Assembly (NCBI RefSeq): GCF_026210795.1
Contig: NC_089456.1
Location: forward strand, 622,501 to 686,500
Direction: 5' to 3'
Length of the DNA: 64,000 bases
From: Rhizophagus irregularis
Taxonomy: Eukaryota > Glomeromycota > Glomeromycetes > Glomerales > Glomeraceae
Part shown: in pieces, positions 61,368 to 64,000 of the stretch
Layout: the number at the start of each line of letters is the position of its first letter
Position numbering within the stretch: position 1 is the stretch's first letter
The notes under the pieces: generated by a model
The model's database searches: none
What the model saw: the letters and a program-made list of their open reading frames with translations, nothing else
What the model was told of the DNA's origin: nothing
Made by a program: the position numbers and the translations under genes

Positions 61368-61679
61368 TACTGTACCTTTTATGATAATAATATATCTTTT
61401 ATAATAAATAATATATAATTAATTTATTTATTAAGAAGTTTTTTTTGCAATTATTTTACTATTTAAAAGTCCAATTTCAATGAATTTTTTTTGTTTTATA
61501 AAGTATAAAGATACCTACAAAAAAAAAAGTTTATGCAAATTGGATTAATAAATAGTAAAATAATTAAATTATAACCAATAGTAATCATCACCAGTATTAC
61601 AATTTTCTATATTTAAAAACAAAAGACCACTAGCTTGCTATAGATCTTAACTCATATCAAGCTGATTTGCAGTGCAAAA
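61368..61679. other. AT-rich spacer between two pogo copies
   Basis: May include the lost 5' end of the next element; no terminal repeat found. Confidence 0.35.
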
Positions 61680-63365
61680 AAAAGCTTCCTTTTATTGCTA
61701 TTAAAAAAACTTTGGCTCTTTAGATAGAACATGCACTTGAAGCTAATCTTAACCTTAATGATGATATTCTTTTAATTAAAGCTTTAGAATTTGCTTTTTT
61801 GTGTAATGAAGAAAATTTAAAGGATCCAATGGTTGGATTACCAATTTTTTAAAAAAATATAATCTTAAGCAGTACAATATACAGTATATAAAGATGCAGC
61901 AAATGTGCCACTCCAAAATCTTAATGCAATGCATGAAAATCTTTATTAAACACTAAAAAATTACAGTCCTGAAGATATTTTTAATTGTGATGAAACAGAT
62001 CTTTTTTGAAAAATATGTCCTAATCATACAATATCTAATGATCCAGTTGCTGGTACAAAATAATCAAAAAATCATGTAACTGTTTTGCCAACTTGCAATG
62101 CAACCGGTAGTAAAAAAGTGTGCCTACTATTTATCCATAAGTATGATGAAAATCCTCGTGCTCTTAGAGGTATTAGCAAAAATACACTTCCAGTAAATTA
62201 TTACTGGAATTTAAAAAGTTGGATATAGGTGTCAATCTGGAATGATTATCTCAAAAAACTTAATTCATGAATGAAAGCACAAGGTCAAAATATCATCCTC
62301 CTAGTTGATAATGCTCCAATCCATTCTTTGTATAAAAATACATATCTTACTAATATTATAATTGAATATTTCCCTCTAAACACTACAGCGTATTTACAAT
62401 TATACAATCAAGGGATTATTAATAGTTTTAAGATATTTTAATCTATTAATATTTTAAAATTTTAATATACAATAATAATAATATTTTAATAAAAATAATT
62501 TCTTTAATAATTAGGTATAATATCGAAAACTATTATTAAGAAATAAAGTTAAAACCTATGATAACTATAATGAATATGACATCTAACTCACTAAAATTAA
62601 TGTCAAAAAATGCATCAAATATGTTGTGCACGCATGGAATACAGTTATACAAACTACGATTAAAAATTGTTGGTTAAAAGCAGACATTTTACTAAAAAAT
62701 GAAGATAATAAAATTGATATAGATTTGAAAGAAAGGTTTATAATGCACATACAAAAGAATTGGATGAAATTCAAGAATTAATTGATAAACTCAATATTGA
62801 AAATCCTTTTATAACAGAAGAATACATTCAATATGATGATTCTGAAGTTATAACAGATATGATATCTAACGAAGAAATTTTAAAGGTAGTTTTTTCCAAT
62901 AATAATAATCATCAGAAGAAGGGAACAGAAGATTCAGATCCCTTGCCATCTATTACTCATAATGAAGCTATCAATTATTATGATAAGGTAATCCTCTACT
63001 TAAAGCAACAAGAAAATATTTTCAGTTCAAAAAATAAGGAACTGAAATATGTTAAAAAGCTAAAAAAAGAAGCTTTAAAACAACATTTTTTTTTCTGTAA
63101 GATAAACCAATCTTAATAGTTTTATTAATGTAATTTGATTCATTTAAGAAAGTTTTTACATTGTTGCAACATGTAATATTTCTATAATATGATAAATTGT
63201 AATACAAATACGATCTACATTTAAAATTACTTTAAAATTTAATTTGACTTCTTAAATAATTTATTATAGATATATAACAGATAATTTGTTATAATATTAA
63301 TGGATTTTTTATAATGAAGGTCTGATTGGCTAAACCACTGACTTCGTTATATCAAGAGCTTACTA
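61680..63365 (+). mobile_element. Second pogo-family element, 5' end unclear, broken
   Basis: Plus-strand transposase pieces: LPFIAIKKTLALWIEHALEA, LNDDILLIKALEFAFLC, an NCDETDLF-like first catalytic Asp (with a frame change), then LLVDNAPIHSLY, the second Asp region, and a C-terminal frame at 62760-63116 (MDEIQELIDKLNIENPFITE through KNKELKYVKKLKKEALKQ). The right end, reversed (TAAGCTCTTGATATAACGAA, then GTGGTTTAGCCAATCAGACC), matches the 12883-13332 MITE terminus. Many stops; inactive. Confidence 0.75.
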
Positions 63366-63532
63366 TATATGTATTTTTTTAGCCAATTAGAATTCAATCA
63401 CATGGGTGTAGGAGTGTAGAAGAATCAGATCTCTAATTGAGCATAATTATGTGATTTTTGGTACACATTAAACTGACCTGTTTAAAGCTTTATTTAAAAT
63501 ATTATGAATAAAATTAGAGTATAAAATTAAAG

Positions 63533-63596
63533 TAAGTAGATAGATTAAGTAGACATCACTATATATATAGTGATGTCTACTTAATCTATCTACTTA
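63533..63596. repeat. 64-bp perfect palindrome
   Basis: TAAGTAGATAGATTAAGTAG then ACATCACTATAT is followed by its exact reverse complement, with no loop and no mismatch; centre 63564/63565. A related half-unit TAGTGATGCCTACTTATAGAT follows at once (63601-63622). Confidence 0.92.
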
Positions 63597-63622
63597 TATC
63601 ATAGTGATGCCTACTTATAGAT

Positions 63623-64000
63623 ATTGATGCATACTTACTTATTTTTACGTGTCTATGCCCCTTCTGATGCTTTATTGCTATCCATCTGTTTTCACTGGTC
63701 TATGACTGTTTGGTCGCTAAGCAGGGCAGAGGTTTGTTTTTCCATTCTGAAGCCTTTTAACAATTGTATAGGAGTAAAATTAGTTTTTTCACTCTTTGAC
63801 CCTTTTGGTTACCATATTTGAAGTCAAGGGTGTGTCCCATTTTCTGGCCTTTTAAGTTGCTAAAATGGTGTAAAAAAATCGTCAGGTGGCACAGTAAATT
63901 TGCAGTTCAGATTTTGGCTGGCTTTATACCATAATTTCAGCCGATCTTTGGAAATTAGCGCCATGGTAACATCCTGGTAGCGTCCTGGTAGTATCCTGGA
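63623..64000. other. Repeat-like sequence at window edge
   Basis: GC content rises. Short repeated phrases include ATCCTGGTAGCGTCCTGGTA and GTATCCTGGA at the extreme right, and CCATTCTGAAGCC, which also occurs near 15484. Probably part of a dispersed repeat continuing outside the window; a 65-codon frame at 63624 is not supported as a gene. Confidence 0.4.

Overview
The window is nuclear DNA from an AT-rich, intron-dense fungus. Short GT-AG introns, several coding exons of only 12-23 nt, one probable GC-AG intron, an HSPA12-type Hsp70 protein, a retained U11-48K minor-spliceosome protein and many small hAT, pogo/Tigger and TA-flanked elements best suit an arbuscular mycorrhizal fungus of the Rhizophagus (Glomeromycotina) kind. 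The species is an inference from gene and repeat content; I ran no search. I see no rRNA, intact tRNA, CRISPR or prokaryotic operon.

Layout. 0.1-4.6 kb: JIP5/WDR55 (-), RIB7 (+), an NCD1-domain coiled-coil regulator (-). 4.6-15.9 kb: gene-free repeat block with a TA-flanked Tc1/mariner-type MITE, foldback elements, a hAT MITE split by a poly(A)-tailed retroposon, paired pogo MITEs, a ~360-bp palindrome, a degenerate tandem array and a tRNA-like SINE remnant. 15.9-16.9 kb: hemerythrin-like protein. 18.2-20.2 kb: nested and small MITEs. 20.9-27.5 kb: YRA1/ALYREF (-), BUD13 (+), MBF1 (-), SUGCT-type CoA-transferase (+). 27.5-32.3 kb: second repeat block. 32.3-43.8 kb: YOP1, VAC1/PEP7, enolase (-), a small membrane protein (-), an HSPA12-like Hsp70, SNRNP48/U11-48K (-), MIX23. 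44-56.9 kb: a homeodomain + TFIIS-N + RVxF + CCCH protein resembling a LUMINIDEPENDENS/PNUTS hybrid (-), a four-CBS protein, isocitrate lyase, PRPF38B (-), SLY1. 57-64 kb: transposon graveyard with a second copy of the hAT MITE, a pogo/Tigger element carrying its own hAT insertion, a second broken pogo element and a 64-bp perfect palindrome.

Themes. Seven gene pairs are head-to-head over about 140-500 bp, suggesting shared promoters. Five genes serve mRNA biogenesis (YRA1, BUD13, SNRNP48, PRPF38B, PNUTS/LD-like). VAC1, SLY1 and YOP1 serve ER/Golgi/endosome membranes, and enolase and isocitrate lyase serve central carbon use. The most interesting protein is the homeodomain/PNUTS-like one at 43992-46811; the clearest structural histories are the two transposon-in-transposon insertions with readable target-site duplications.
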